From positions 2,108,001 to 2,172,000 of the forward strand of contig NZ_FNZB01000001.1 of the NCBI RefSeq assembly GCF_900109205.1: 64,000 nucleotides of DNA, written 5' to 3'. Numbering within the stretch: the stretch's first letter is position 1; every line of letters starts with the position of its first letter. The notes beneath the pieces are model-generated. The model was not told the DNA's origin. It did not search any database and saw only the letters and a list, made by a program, of their open reading frames with translations. Source of the DNA: Sphingomonas sp. OV641. Lineage in GTDB: Bacteria > Pseudomonadota > Alphaproteobacteria > Sphingomonadales > Sphingomonadaceae. The position numbers were made by a program, and so were the translations under genes. Positions 19,023-27,331 of the stretch are shown here, one piece after another.

Positions 19023-19137
19023 GATGGGCCTTTCGACACGTGGGTGGACCCGTTCACGGCATCCCGTGCAAAGGAGCCGTTCGCCGGGGTCCGCTCGTGC
19101 CGCAGCCCTGATGCATACGGCACGACCGGTCCTTTGC
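19023..19137 (-). promoter_or_regulatory. Structured intergenic RNA with alternative pairing at the Shine-Dalgarno
   Basis: In the mRNA sense, GCAAAGGA (19137-19130) pairs exactly with TCCTTTGC (19075-19068), and nested inside it TCGTGCCG (19125-19118) pairs exactly with CGGCACGA (19102-19095). The same middle segment also contains CCTTT, which is complementary to AAAGG at 19033-19029, the ribosome-binding site of the downstream CoA-binding gene. The two pairings exclude each other, which is the layout of a translational on/off switch. The 5' stem begins in the Mrp stop codon. Structure and function are inferred. Confidence 0.4.
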
Positions 19138-20087
19138 TAACGCGCGCCGCCCCCGCCGGTTTCAAGCCAGTCGGCAACCCGCCCAGCAAGTGGGCGGAAG
19201 ATCGCGTCGTCCGCCTCGGCAGCCGGCGGACGCCCGGCATCGGAAGCGGTGCGGATGCCGATGGTCAGCGGCACACGACCCAGAAACGGCACGCCCAGAT
19301 CGCGCGCCGCCGCCTCCGCGCCGCCCTGGCCGAACGGGTCGGACGCCTCGCCGCAATGCGGGCAGACATAGCCGGCCATGTTTTCGACCAGACCGATGAT
19401 CGGCACGCCCGCCTTGTTGAAGAGATCGATCGCGCGCGTCGCATCGATCAGCGCCAGATCCTGCGGTGTGGAGACGATGACCGCGCCGGCGGGGCGATAT
19501 TTCTGGATCATCGTCAGCTGCACGTCCCCCGTGCCCGGCGGCAGATCCAGCACCAACGTGTCGGCGGCGCCCCAATCGGCCTCCACCAATTGCCCCAGCG
19601 CACCGGCGGCCATCGGCCCGCGCCAGGCGATCGCCTTGCCCGGCTCGATCAGTTGGCCCATCGACAGCATCGGCACCCCATAAGGCGTCGACACCGGCAA
19701 CAGCACCTTGTCCTTCGCCTCCGGCCGCTGCCCTTCCGCCGCCATCAGGCGCGGCTGCGAGGGACCGTAAATGTCCGCATCGACCAGCCCGACCCGGCGA
19801 CCATGCTGGCGAAGCGCAATCGCTAGGTTCGCCGCGAGCGTGGACTTGCCGACACCGCCCTTGCCGCTGGCGACCGCGATGAGCTTTCGGCTGGCGCGCT
19901 CCGCCGTTACCACCACCCGCGCGGCCGGGCCCGCCGCCATGCGGACGGCCGCCTCCAGCGCATCCCGCGCCTTTGCGTCCAGCCCCGTGGCGTCCAGCAC
20001 CACGCCGACCCGCTCACCCTCGACCCGCACCGTGGCGCGCGCGCCGGCAACGGCGGCTACCGCCTGTTTCACGTCATTCTGATCCAT
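19137..20087 (-). CDS. apbC: Mrp/ApbC-type P-loop Fe-S cluster carrier
   Basis: This 316-residue NBP35/Mrp-family ATPase moves assembled Fe-S clusters to apoproteins. A short N-terminal MIP18-like region is followed by the deviant Walker A loop GKGGVGKST near residue 77, then LVDADIYGPSQP, LDLPPGTGDVQLT (Walker B region), and the bridging-cluster motif CPHCG near residue 250. I start at ATG 20087; an in-frame GTG two codons earlier is possible. A plausible link to the window is Fe-S supply for complex I, but these genes are not in one operon. Confidence 0.93.
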   Translation of the reverse strand: MDQNDVKQAVAAVAGARATVRVEGERVGVVLDATGLDAKARDALEAAVRMAAGPAARVVVTAERASRKLIAVASGKGGVGKSTLAANLAIALRQHGRRVGLVDADIYGPSQPRLMAAEGQRPEAKDKVLLPVSTPYGVPMLSMGQLIEPGKAIAWRGPMAAGALGQLVEADWGAADTLVLDLPPGTGDVQLTMIQKYRPAGAVIVSTPQDLALIDATRAIDLFNKAGVPIIGLVENMAGYVCPHCGEASDPFGQGGAEAAARDLGVPFLGRVPLTIGIRTASDAGRPPAAEADDAIFRPLAGRVADWLETGGGGAR

Positions 20088-20146
20088 GACCACGGGCCGT
20101 TACGCCCTTCGCGGCCGAGTGGGCACTGTTTTTCGCAGACAGGACA

Positions 20147-20161
20147 CCTATAAAGACTGAC
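20147..20161 (+). promoter_or_regulatory. Possible -10 element close to hflK
   Basis: CTATAAAG at about 20148-20155 resembles a -10 hexamer and lies only some 8-12 bases before the ATG at 20162. If used, the transcript would be nearly leaderless or translation would begin at the later ATG at 20204. I see no convincing -35 or ribosome-binding site, so this is weak. Confidence 0.25.
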
Positions 20162-21256
20162 ATGACCATCCTGCCACAGTGGCTGCGCCGACCTTCGATC
20201 CTGATGAACGACTCCTCCAACGGACCCTGGGGCGGCGGCGGTGGCGACGACAATGGCGGTGCGCCGCGCAACCCCTGGGCGGTGCCGCCCAGCGGTCGAA
20301 AGGGCGCGGCCAAGCCGACCGCCCTGGACGAGTTCCTCAAAAAGGCGCGCGGCGGCGGCTCTGGCGGTGGCAGCGGCGGCCCGCAGCTGCCGCTCGGCAC
20401 CAATCCGCGCAACCTGTGGCTGATCGGCCTGGCGCTGGTGGTGGCCGTGTGGGTGATCTTCACCTCGCTCCACCAGATCGGGCCGCAGCAGCGCGGCGTG
20501 GTGACGTTTCTGGGCCGCTATTCCGGCATGCTGGAGCCGGGCTTCCGCCTGACGCTGCCGGCGCCGCTGGTGGCGGTGCAGAAGGTGGACGTGGAAGCGG
20601 TGCGCGTGGATGAATTTCCGCGCGACGGCAGCGAAAACGTGCTGACGGGCGACCAGAACATCATCGACCTGGCCTATACCGTGCGCTGGCGGGTGGATAA
20701 TCCGCGCGACTTCGTCTTCGAGATCAAGGATCCGGTGGAAACCGTGCGCGCCACGGCCGAAAGCGCGATGCGCGCCGTGCTGGCGACGACCACGCTGAAC
20801 CAGGCGATCGGCGCCGGCCGGACCGACATCGAGGCGCGGGTCGCGCAGATGATGCAGCAGATCCTGAACGATTATAACGCCGGCGTGCGCGTGCAGGGCG
20901 TGTCGATCCGCCAGGCGGCGGCACCGGCCAGCCTGATCGACGATTTCAACGCGGTGACCGCGGCGCAGCAGGAGGCGGTAGCCAATCTCAACAACGCGCG
21001 CAGCTATTCGCAGCAGGTGATCGCGCGGGCGCAGGGCGAGGCCGCGTCGTTCGACAAGGTGTACGAACAATATCGTCTTGCGCCCGAAGTGACGCGCCGC
21101 CGCATGTATTACGAGACCATGGAGGCCGTGCTGGCCAAGACCGACAAGACCATCGTGGAAACGCCGGGCGTCGCCCCGCTGCTGCCGCTGGATCGCGCGC
21201 GCAAGCTGCAGGAACCGCAGGTTGACGTTGCCCAGCCGCAGGGAGGCGCACGATGA
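20162..21256 (+). CDS. hflK: FtsH protease modulator HflK
   Basis: This SPFH/band-7 membrane protein forms the HflKC cage that encloses and modulates the FtsH AAA protease. The 364-residue protein has a Gly-rich cytoplasmic N-terminus (about residues 20-80), one membrane helix (about 85-103) and a periplasmic SPFH domain. Helical segments rich in Ala/Gln follow (FNAVTAAQQEAVANLNNARSY). The start could instead be the ATG at 20204, removing 14 residues. hflC overlaps its stop by four bases. Confidence 0.94.
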   Translation: MTILPQWLRRPSILMNDSSNGPWGGGGGDDNGGAPRNPWAVPPSGRKGAAKPTALDEFLKKARGGGSGGGSGGPQLPLGTNPRNLWLIGLALVVAVWVIFTSLHQIGPQQRGVVTFLGRYSGMLEPGFRLTLPAPLVAVQKVDVEAVRVDEFPRDGSENVLTGDQNIIDLAYTVRWRVDNPRDFVFEIKDPVETVRATAESAMRAVLATTTLNQAIGAGRTDIEARVAQMMQQILNDYNAGVRVQGVSIRQAAAPASLIDDFNAVTAAQQEAVANLNNARSYSQQVIARAQGEAASFDKVYEQYRLAPEVTRRRMYYETMEAVLAKTDKTIVETPGVAPLLPLDRARKLQEPQVDVAQPQGGAR

Positions 21257-22125
21257 GCGGCGTGACCCGTAATCCGGTTGCCATCGCCTTTCTGGCGCTG
21301 GCCGCCGCGATCCTCGCCGCCATGACCTTCGCGATCGTGCCGGAGACCAAGCAGGCCGTCGTGCTGCGGCTCAACAATCCGGTGGGCCAGCCGGTGAACC
21401 AATATCAGCCCGGCCAGGTGATCGGTCGTACGGGCGCCGGCCTGATCGCGCGCATCCCGTTCATCGACAAGATCGTGTGGGTCGACAAGCGCGTGCTGGA
21501 CGCCGATCTCGACAATACCTTGGTGCTTTCCACCGACCAGCTGCGGTTGAACGTGGATGCCTTTGCGCGCTTTCGCATCGTCGATCCGCTGCGCGCCGTG
21601 ACCTCCACCGGCAGCACCTCCAACACCGAGGAGCGTGTCGCGGATCAGCTTCGCCCGCTGCTCGGCACGGCGCTGCGCAACGAGCTTGGCAAGGTGCCGT
21701 TTGCGGTGCTGCTGAGCCCGGAACGCGGCAAGGTGATGGATGCGATCCAGGCGTCGTTGCAGCGTGACGCCCGCCAATATGGCGCCACGATCGTGGACGT
21801 GCGCATCAAGCATGCGGACCTGCCCGACGGCAGCCCGCTCGACAGCGCGCTGCAGCGGATGCGCACCGCGCGCCAGCAGGAGGCGAACACGATCCGCGCC
21901 CAGGGCCAGAAGCAGGCGCAGATCGTTCGCGCCGAAGCCGATGCGACCGCCGCACGTATTTATGCCGAGGCGTTCAGCAAGGATGCGGGCTTTTATGACT
22001 TCTACCGCGCGATGCAGTCCTACCGGCACACGTTCGGCGCCGACGGCGGCCCGCGTCCGGAAGGGTCGACGAGCATTATCATGAGCCGCGACAATGCCTA
22101 TCTGAAGGAATTCAACGGCCGTTAG
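21253..22125 (+). CDS. hflC: FtsH protease modulator HflC
   Basis: This 290-residue partner of HflK has an N-terminal membrane anchor (about residues 8-27), an SPFH domain with PETKQAVVLRLNNPV and RIPFIDKIVWVDKRV, and a coiled region (TARQQEANTIRAQGQKQAQI). The typical HflC ending YRHTFG...NAYLKEF follows. It acts at the periplasmic face of the inner membrane with HflK to restrain FtsH. The start overlaps hflK by four bases (ATGA). Cotranscription with the downstream protease gene is uncertain because a 104-base gap with promoter-like sequence follows. Confidence 0.95.
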   Translation: MSGVTRNPVAIAFLALAAAILAAMTFAIVPETKQAVVLRLNNPVGQPVNQYQPGQVIGRTGAGLIARIPFIDKIVWVDKRVLDADLDNTLVLSTDQLRLNVDAFARFRIVDPLRAVTSTGSTSNTEERVADQLRPLLGTALRNELGKVPFAVLLSPERGKVMDAIQASLQRDARQYGATIVDVRIKHADLPDGSPLDSALQRMRTARQQEANTIRAQGQKQAQIVRAEADATAARIYAEAFSKDAGFYDFYRAMQSYRHTFGADGGPRPEGSTSIIMSRDNAYLKEFNGR

Positions 22126-22147
22126 GTCGGCAACGAGGACGCGCCTG

Positions 22148-22192
22148 GTTCATTGAACATTCAAACGCCGTTCATCGACCGGGCGGCATTAT
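22148..22192 (+). promoter_or_regulatory. degP promoter region with GTTCA/TGAAC operator-like repeats
   Basis: A perfect palindrome, GTTCA-T-TGAAC, lies at 22148-22158, and a further GTTCATC half-site at 22170-22176, so TGAAC and GTTCA also face each other with an 11-base spacer. A CATTAT -10-like hexamer follows at 22187-22192, about 38 bases before the degP ATG. The right half (CGTTCATC) matches the element found before both glycine-zipper genes at 29240 and 30165. The regulator is unknown. Confidence 0.4.
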
Positions 22193-22229
22193 CCAACGGT
22201 TAGGCCGGACCCGGCCAAACGAGAGGAAC

Positions 22230-23774
22230 ATGACGATCGTGCGTTACGCCTACGCCCTCACTGGTGCCCTACTCCTTGGCGGCACGGCCGCCTCGCTTGC
22301 GCTGCAAAATCCGGCAACAGCGCAAAGCGCGCAGAACGAGCCGGGCTCGATCCAGGCCACTGCGCCGCGCGCCGGCGCGCCGATGAGCTTCGCCGACATG
22401 GTGGCGAAGCTGCAGCCGGCTGTGGTGAACATTTCCACCGACCAGCGCGTGACGGTTGCGCAGCCGGCAAACCCGTTCTCCGGCACGCCCTTCGCCGAAT
22501 TCTTCGGTCAGTTTGGTGGTGGTCGCGGCCAGAATGGCGCGCCCGTCACCCGCGAGGCGCAATCGCTGGGGTCGGGTTTCATCATTTCGCCGGACGGCTA
22601 TGTCGTCACCAACAATCACGTGGTCGCGCCGGGCAACAGCCGCGCCACGGTGGAGGCGATCCGCGTCACCCTTCCCGACCGCAAGGAATATGTGGCCAAG
22701 CTGATCGGCCGCGACGCCGCATCCGACCTCGCGCTGCTGAAGATCGATGCCAAGAGCCCGCTGCCGTACGTGAAGTTCGGCGACTCGGCGCGTGCGCGCG
22801 TCGGCGACTGGGTGGTGGCGATCGGCAATCCGTTCGGCCTGGGCGGCACGGTGACGGCGGGCATCGTTTCCGCCGTTCACCGCGTGACCGGCCAGGGCGG
22901 TGCCAATGACCGCTTCATCCAGACCGACGCCTCGATCAACCAGGGCAATTCGGGCGGGCCGATGTTCAACCTGAACGGCGAAGTGATCGGCATCAACAGC
23001 CAGATCTTCTCCCAGTCGGGCGGCAACATCGGCATCGGCTTCGCCATTCCGGCGGAGGACGCCAAGCCGATCATCGACACGCTGATGAAGGGCAAGGCGG
23101 TACAGCGCGGCTATATCGGCGTCAGCATCCAGCGCCTGACGGACGATATCGCGGCGGCGCTGAACCTCCCGAAGGATTCGGGCGAGATCATCGCCCGCGC
23201 CGAGCCGGGTGGCCCGGCCGCCAAGGCTGGCCTGCGCGCAGGCGACGTGGTGACGCGCGTGAATGGTACGCAGGTGACGCCCGATACGACGCTGTCGTAC
23301 CTGGTCGCCAATGTGCCGCCGGGCGAGCAGGCGAAGCTGGATGTGATCCGCGATGGCCGCCCCACCAGCGTGACGGTCACCACGGCGGTTCGCCCGGCCG
23401 AGGAGCAGCTCGCCCAGCAGCTCGGCAATGACGACAGCTTCTCCGAGAATGATGAATCGGAAACACCGGCGGCCGGCGATGCCAATGGCATCGGCGTGAC
23501 GGTGCAGCCGCTCACCCCGGCGATCGCGCGTCAGGTGGGTGTCGACTCCACCGTGCAGGGTGTCGTGATCAGTGCGGTGGATGCGACCAGCGACGCCGGC
23601 CAGAAGCTGCGTCGCGGCGACGTGATCGTATCGGTCAATTCGGTGCCGGCGCGCACGCCGGCCGATGTCGCCCGCGGGGTGCAGCAGGCCAAGGCCGCCG
23701 GCCGCCCGCAGGTGTTGCTGTCGGTGGTCCGCGGTCGCAACCCGGCCGTGTTCATCGCCGTCAAGCTCAAGTAA
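22230..23774 (+). CDS. degP: DegP/HtrA-type periplasmic serine protease
   Basis: This 514-residue Do-family protease/chaperone handles misfolded envelope proteins. It has an N-terminal signal sequence (residues about 1-33), a trypsin-like domain with the triad H130 (VVTNNHVV), D166 (SDLALL) and S241 (QGNSGGP), and two PDZ domains (about 300-395 and 415-510), the first carrying RGYIGVSIQ. An acidic linker (NDDSFSENDESE) joins the two PDZ domains. It follows hflKC, also an envelope quality-control system, and ends in a strong terminator. Confidence 0.95.
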   Translation: MTIVRYAYALTGALLLGGTAASLALQNPATAQSAQNEPGSIQATAPRAGAPMSFADMVAKLQPAVVNISTDQRVTVAQPANPFSGTPFAEFFGQFGGGRGQNGAPVTREAQSLGSGFIISPDGYVVTNNHVVAPGNSRATVEAIRVTLPDRKEYVAKLIGRDAASDLALLKIDAKSPLPYVKFGDSARARVGDWVVAIGNPFGLGGTVTAGIVSAVHRVTGQGGANDRFIQTDASINQGNSGGPMFNLNGEVIGINSQIFSQSGGNIGIGFAIPAEDAKPIIDTLMKGKAVQRGYIGVSIQRLTDDIAAALNLPKDSGEIIARAEPGGPAAKAGLRAGDVVTRVNGTQVTPDTTLSYLVANVPPGEQAKLDVIRDGRPTSVTVTTAVRPAEEQLAQQLGNDDSFSENDESETPAAGDANGIGVTVQPLTPAIARQVGVDSTVQGVVISAVDATSDAGQKLRRGDVIVSVNSVPARTPADVARGVQQAKAAGRPQVLLSVVRGRNPAVFIAVKLK

Positions 23775-23798
23775 GCGCGATAGCAGCGAACGGATATG

Positions 23799-23834
23799 GG
23801 GGCCTCGCACCACGGTGCGGGGCCCCTTTTCTTT
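23799..23834 (+). terminator. Rho-independent terminator after degP
   Basis: A 13-bp stem with arms 23799-23811 (GGGGCCTCGCACC) and 23814-23826 (one G-T pair) closes a two-base AC gap, so the real loop is slightly larger. It is followed directly by TTTTCTTT. It lies 25 bases after the degP stop. Confidence 0.85.
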
Positions 23835-23910
23835 GCCGGTCAGCAGGCGGCGAACGGCTCGACATGAGCGGGCGCGAGATCATAGAAAAGATCAAGGGCG
23901 GGAGGGTGAC

Positions 23911-25488
23911 ATGGGCGACACGATCTTCATCGGCGCAGGCGAGAACGGCGCCAATCCGCAGCAGCTGAACCTTCGCCTGGCCAATCGGCACGGCCTGATC
24001 GCGGGCGCAACCGGCACCGGCAAGACCGTGACCGTGCAGGGCATCATCGAAAACCTGTCCGCCGCAGGCGTTCCCTGCTTCGTCGCCGATGTGAAGGGCG
24101 ACCTCGCCGGGCTTGCCATGCCGGGCTCGCCGCTCGCCAAGGCGCACACGGCCTTTGCCGAGCGCGCGAGCGCCATCGGCCTTTCAGATTGGCACTACGC
24201 CGAGGCGCCGGTGCAATTCTGGGACCTGTATGGCGAAAAGGGCCACCCGATCCGCACCACCATATCGGAAATGGGCCCGGTGATGCTCGCCCGGTTGTTG
24301 GGGCTGAACGAGGTGCAGGAAGGCGTGCTCACCATTGCCTTCCATGTCGCGGACGAAGACGGCCTGCTGCTGCTCGATCTTGATGACCTGCAGGCGATGC
24401 TGGCGCATTGCGCGGAGCGTGCACGCGAACTCACCAGCACCTACGGCAATGTATCGAAGCAGTCGGTCGGCGCCATCCAGCGTGCGCTGCTGCAGCTGCG
24501 CAGCCAGGGCGGCGAGCGTTTCTTCGGCGAGCCGGCACTCGACCTTGCCGATTTCCTGCGCACCGACGACAGCGGGCGCGGAGTGGTGAACATTCTGGCC
24601 GCGGACCGGCTGATGGCCGCGCCGAAGCTCTACGCCACCTTCCTGCTGTGGCTGCTGTCGGAATTGTTCGAAACCCTGCCCGAAATCGGCGATCCCGATC
24701 GCCCGAAGCTGTGTTTCTTCTTCGACGAAGCGCACCTGCTGTTCGACGACGCCCCGCCAGCGCTGGTCGACAAGATCGAGCAGGTGGTGCGGCTGATCCG
24801 ATCCAAGGGGGTCGGCGTCTATTTCATCACACAGAACCCGATCGACATTCCCGATACGGTGGCGGGGCAGCTCAACAACCGCATCCAGCACAAGTTGAAC
24901 GCCTTCACGCCGCGCGATCAGGCGGCGGTGCGCAGCGCGGCCACCACCTTTCGCGCTAGCCCCGGGATTGACGTGGCGGCTGCCATCACCGAGCTGAAGA
25001 TCGGCGAGGCGCTGGTGTCCTTGTTGCAGCCGGACGGCGCGCCCTCCCCTGTTACACGCTGCCTGATCCGTCCGCCGGCCAGTCGCGTGGGACCGATAAC
25101 GGCAGAGGAGCGCAGCATCCTGCTGAGCACGGACGCGGTCGGCGACCGATATGATCAGGCGGTGGATCGCGAATCCGCCGAAGAACTGCTCGCCGCGCGC
25201 ACTGCGCAAGCCGTGCAGGAGCGCGAGCAGGCAGAGGCGGGCAAGGCAGCGGACGGGCGTGACAAAGCGGACGCCAGTGCGGCCCGCGCTGCCGAGCGCG
25301 AGCAGCGCGCCTCCCCGTGGAATCAGGCCATCGCCTCCGCCACCCGCGCGGCCGGCTCCTCGATCGGGCGCCAGGTGGCCAATGAGCTGGGCAGACAGGT
25401 ATTCGGCTCCGGCCGCAAGAGGGCGAGCGGCGGATTGATGGGCTCGATCGTGCGCGGCGTGCTGGGCGGGTTGTTTCGCGCCCGGTAA
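23911..25488 (+). CDS. HerA-like helicase/ATPase (DUF853 family)
   Basis: This 525-residue cytoplasmic P-loop ATPase of the HerA/FtsK class has Walker A GATGTGKT at residues 32-39, PCFVADVKGDLAGL, and Walker B LCFFFDEAHLLF near residue 270. The arginine-finger/sensor region includes YFITQNPIDIPDTVAGQLNNRIQHKLNAF. The last 130 residues are a polar, Ala/Glu-rich linker and a basic Gly-rich end. The biological role of this family is poorly known; it is thought to be DNA- or protein-translocating. The ATG at 23911 has a clear GGAGG. The open frame upstream overlaps degP and is not coding. Confidence 0.9.
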   Translation: MGDTIFIGAGENGANPQQLNLRLANRHGLIAGATGTGKTVTVQGIIENLSAAGVPCFVADVKGDLAGLAMPGSPLAKAHTAFAERASAIGLSDWHYAEAPVQFWDLYGEKGHPIRTTISEMGPVMLARLLGLNEVQEGVLTIAFHVADEDGLLLLDLDDLQAMLAHCAERARELTSTYGNVSKQSVGAIQRALLQLRSQGGERFFGEPALDLADFLRTDDSGRGVVNILAADRLMAAPKLYATFLLWLLSELFETLPEIGDPDRPKLCFFFDEAHLLFDDAPPALVDKIEQVVRLIRSKGVGVYFITQNPIDIPDTVAGQLNNRIQHKLNAFTPRDQAAVRSAATTFRASPGIDVAAAITELKIGEALVSLLQPDGAPSPVTRCLIRPPASRVGPITAEERSILLSTDAVGDRYDQAVDRESAEELLAARTAQAVQEREQAEAGKAADGRDKADASAARAAEREQRASPWNQAIASATRAAGSSIGRQVANELGRQVFGSGRKRASGGLMGSIVRGVLGGLFRAR

Positions 25489-25621
25489 GGCAAGAGTAGC
25501 GGCTTGGGACCGCCAGCGCGGTCGTTGCAATCGCAACAACTGCTTTGGTCTTGCCGATTTGCGCGCTAGGTTGATTCCTTTAGGGGGGCCCCGTTTCCCC
25601 CGGCATCGTACCATCGGGGAG
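25489..25621 (+). promoter_or_regulatory. Structured leader before the POT transporter
   Basis: Outer arms GGCAAGA (25489-25495) and TCTTGCC (25549-25555) enclose two perfect hairpins, GACCGC/GCGGTC (25508-25523) and GTTGC/GCAAC (25524-25537), giving a three-way-junction-like layout. Downstream, CCCCG (25598-25602) can pair with CGGGG (25615-25619), hiding the GGGGAG ribosome-binding site. GGGGG within 25583-25588 can instead pair with CCCCC (25597-25601). This resembles an aptamer plus expression platform, but it could also be the herA-side terminator region. No known riboswitch recognised. Confidence 0.35.
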
Positions 25622-25628
25622 CGTATTC

Positions 25629-27233
25629 TTGCCCATCATCCCGTTGATCGCATTCGGCTTCCTTGCGATCCTGTTGGCCGGCGGTGTCGCCGGCGTCGTC
25701 AAGAAGGGCCCGGAATTCCTGGGTCATCCCAAAGGGCTGTACGTCCTGTTCTTTGCCGAAATGTGGGAGCGCTTCTCCTATTACGGCATGCGGGCACTGC
25801 TGATCTTTTATCTGACCAAGCACTGGCTGTTCGATGACGGCAAGTCCAACCTGATCTACGGTGCCTATACCAGCCTGGTCTATATCACCCCGGTGCTGGG
25901 CGGCTATCTGGCCGATCGATTCCTGGGGCAGCGCAAGGCGGTGACGTTCGGCGCCGTGATGCTGACGCTGGGGCACCTGCTGATGGCGGTGGAAGGCGAT
26001 GGCGGCCAGGGTTCGGCGGCGATCAACATCTTCTGGCTGGCGCTGGCCTTCATCATCGTGGGCACCGGCTTCCTGAAGGCCAACATCTCGGTGATCGTGG
26101 GCCAGCTCTATCCGCTGACCGACACGCGCCGCGACGGTGCGTACACGATCTTCTACATCGGCATTAACACCGGCGCGGCGATCGGCACGATCATGGCTGG
26201 CTGGCTGGGCGAGACCTATGGCTGGGCCTATGGCTTCGGCGCGGCGGGCGTCGGCATGCTGGCGGGCCTTATCGTGTTCATCCTGGGCAAGCCGCTGCTG
26301 CTGGGCAAGGGCGAGGCGCCCCGGCCGTTGGCGGCGCGAACCGAATGGTCGCTCTATGGCGTCGGCCTCGCTTCGGTCGCGGTTATCTGGGCCCTGGTGC
26401 AATATCAGGATGTTATCCAGACGCTGCTGATCATTTCCGGCATTGCCATGCTCGGCTACGTGCTGTTCGAGAGCTTCAAGCTGGAGCCGCATGCGCGCGA
26501 CCGGATGTTCGCGGTGCTGTTCCTGATCGCGCTGAACCCGGTCTTCTGGGGCCTGTTCGAACAGGCTGGCGGCAGCCTCAACCTGTACACCGACCGCTAT
26601 GTCGATCGTGGCGGCGTGCCGGCGTCGCTGTTCCAGTCGATCAACCCGATCTACATCGTGCTGCTCGGCCCGATCTTCGCCGGTTTGTGGGTTTTCCTGG
26701 GCAAACGCGGCCTCGAGCCGTCGGCGCCGGCCAAATTCGGCCTTGCGCTGGTTCAGGTCGGCCTGTCTTTCCTTGTCTTCGTCTGGGGCGCGCAGAGCGT
26801 CGGCCTGGAAGTTGCGACGCCGGTGTTCTTCGTGTTCGCCATCTACTTCCTGCAGACCACCGGTGAGCTTTGCCTCTCGCCCGTCGGCCTCAGCGCGATG
26901 AACCGACTGGCACCCAAGCACCTCGCCAGCCTGATCATGGGCGCCTGGTTCTACATGACCGCAGTCGGCAATTTCGTGGCCGGCAAGATCGGCGAAGCGA
27001 CCGGCGGCGAAAGCGGCGAGATGACCAAGGAGGCGACCCTGGCGGTTTATTCCACCATCGGCTGGTGGACGATCGGCATCGCGGCGGCCGTCCTCGCGCT
27101 CAGCCCGCTGGTGCGCCGCTGGATGCACCTCGACACGCTGCGCGATGACGTGGATCATGCCATGGCGGGCGAGGCGGAACTCGCCCAGCCGGAGGCGGCC
27201 GGGCTGGATACCCGCGGGGAGACGCGGCACTGA
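25629..27233 (+). CDS. POT-family proton-coupled oligopeptide transporter
   Basis: This 534-residue inner-membrane importer of di- and tripeptides is driven by H+. Family marks are the helix-1 EMWERFSYYGMRALL motif (about residue 42), YGAYTSLVYITPVLGGYLADR, and the PTR2 signature FYIGINTGAAIG near residue 178. FSYYGMR is the ExxERFxYYG-type motif used in proton coupling. About 13 hydrophobic segments are visible. The start is TTG at 25629, seven bases after a strong GGGGAG; no ATG is available before conserved sequence. TTG plus a structured leader suggests limited translation. Confidence 0.92.
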   Translation: MPIIPLIAFGFLAILLAGGVAGVVKKGPEFLGHPKGLYVLFFAEMWERFSYYGMRALLIFYLTKHWLFDDGKSNLIYGAYTSLVYITPVLGGYLADRFLGQRKAVTFGAVMLTLGHLLMAVEGDGGQGSAAINIFWLALAFIIVGTGFLKANISVIVGQLYPLTDTRRDGAYTIFYIGINTGAAIGTIMAGWLGETYGWAYGFGAAGVGMLAGLIVFILGKPLLLGKGEAPRPLAARTEWSLYGVGLASVAVIWALVQYQDVIQTLLIISGIAMLGYVLFESFKLEPHARDRMFAVLFLIALNPVFWGLFEQAGGSLNLYTDRYVDRGGVPASLFQSINPIYIVLLGPIFAGLWVFLGKRGLEPSAPAKFGLALVQVGLSFLVFVWGAQSVGLEVATPVFFVFAIYFLQTTGELCLSPVGLSAMNRLAPKHLASLIMGAWFYMTAVGNFVAGKIGEATGGESGEMTKEATLAVYSTIGWWTIGIAAAVLALSPLVRRWMHLDTLRDDVDHAMAGEAELAQPEAAGLDTRGETRH

Positions 27234-27258
27234 GCGCGTTCCGCCACCACGCACAAAC

Positions 27259-27288
27259 CCGCCGCTCCGGAACACACCGGAGTGGCGG
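27259..27288. terminator. 12-bp hairpin after the POT gene
   Basis: CCGCCGCTCCGG (27259-27270) and CCGGAGTGGCGG (27277-27288) pair with one G-T wobble around AACACA. There is no T-run on the plus side (it continues GCGAGGAG), so it may act as a partial terminator or 3'-end stabiliser between the POT and NnrU genes. Confidence 0.4.
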
Positions 27289-27331
27289 CGAGGAGATCAA
27301 GGCCTAGGATCAACCGGCGGGAGAGGCACCG

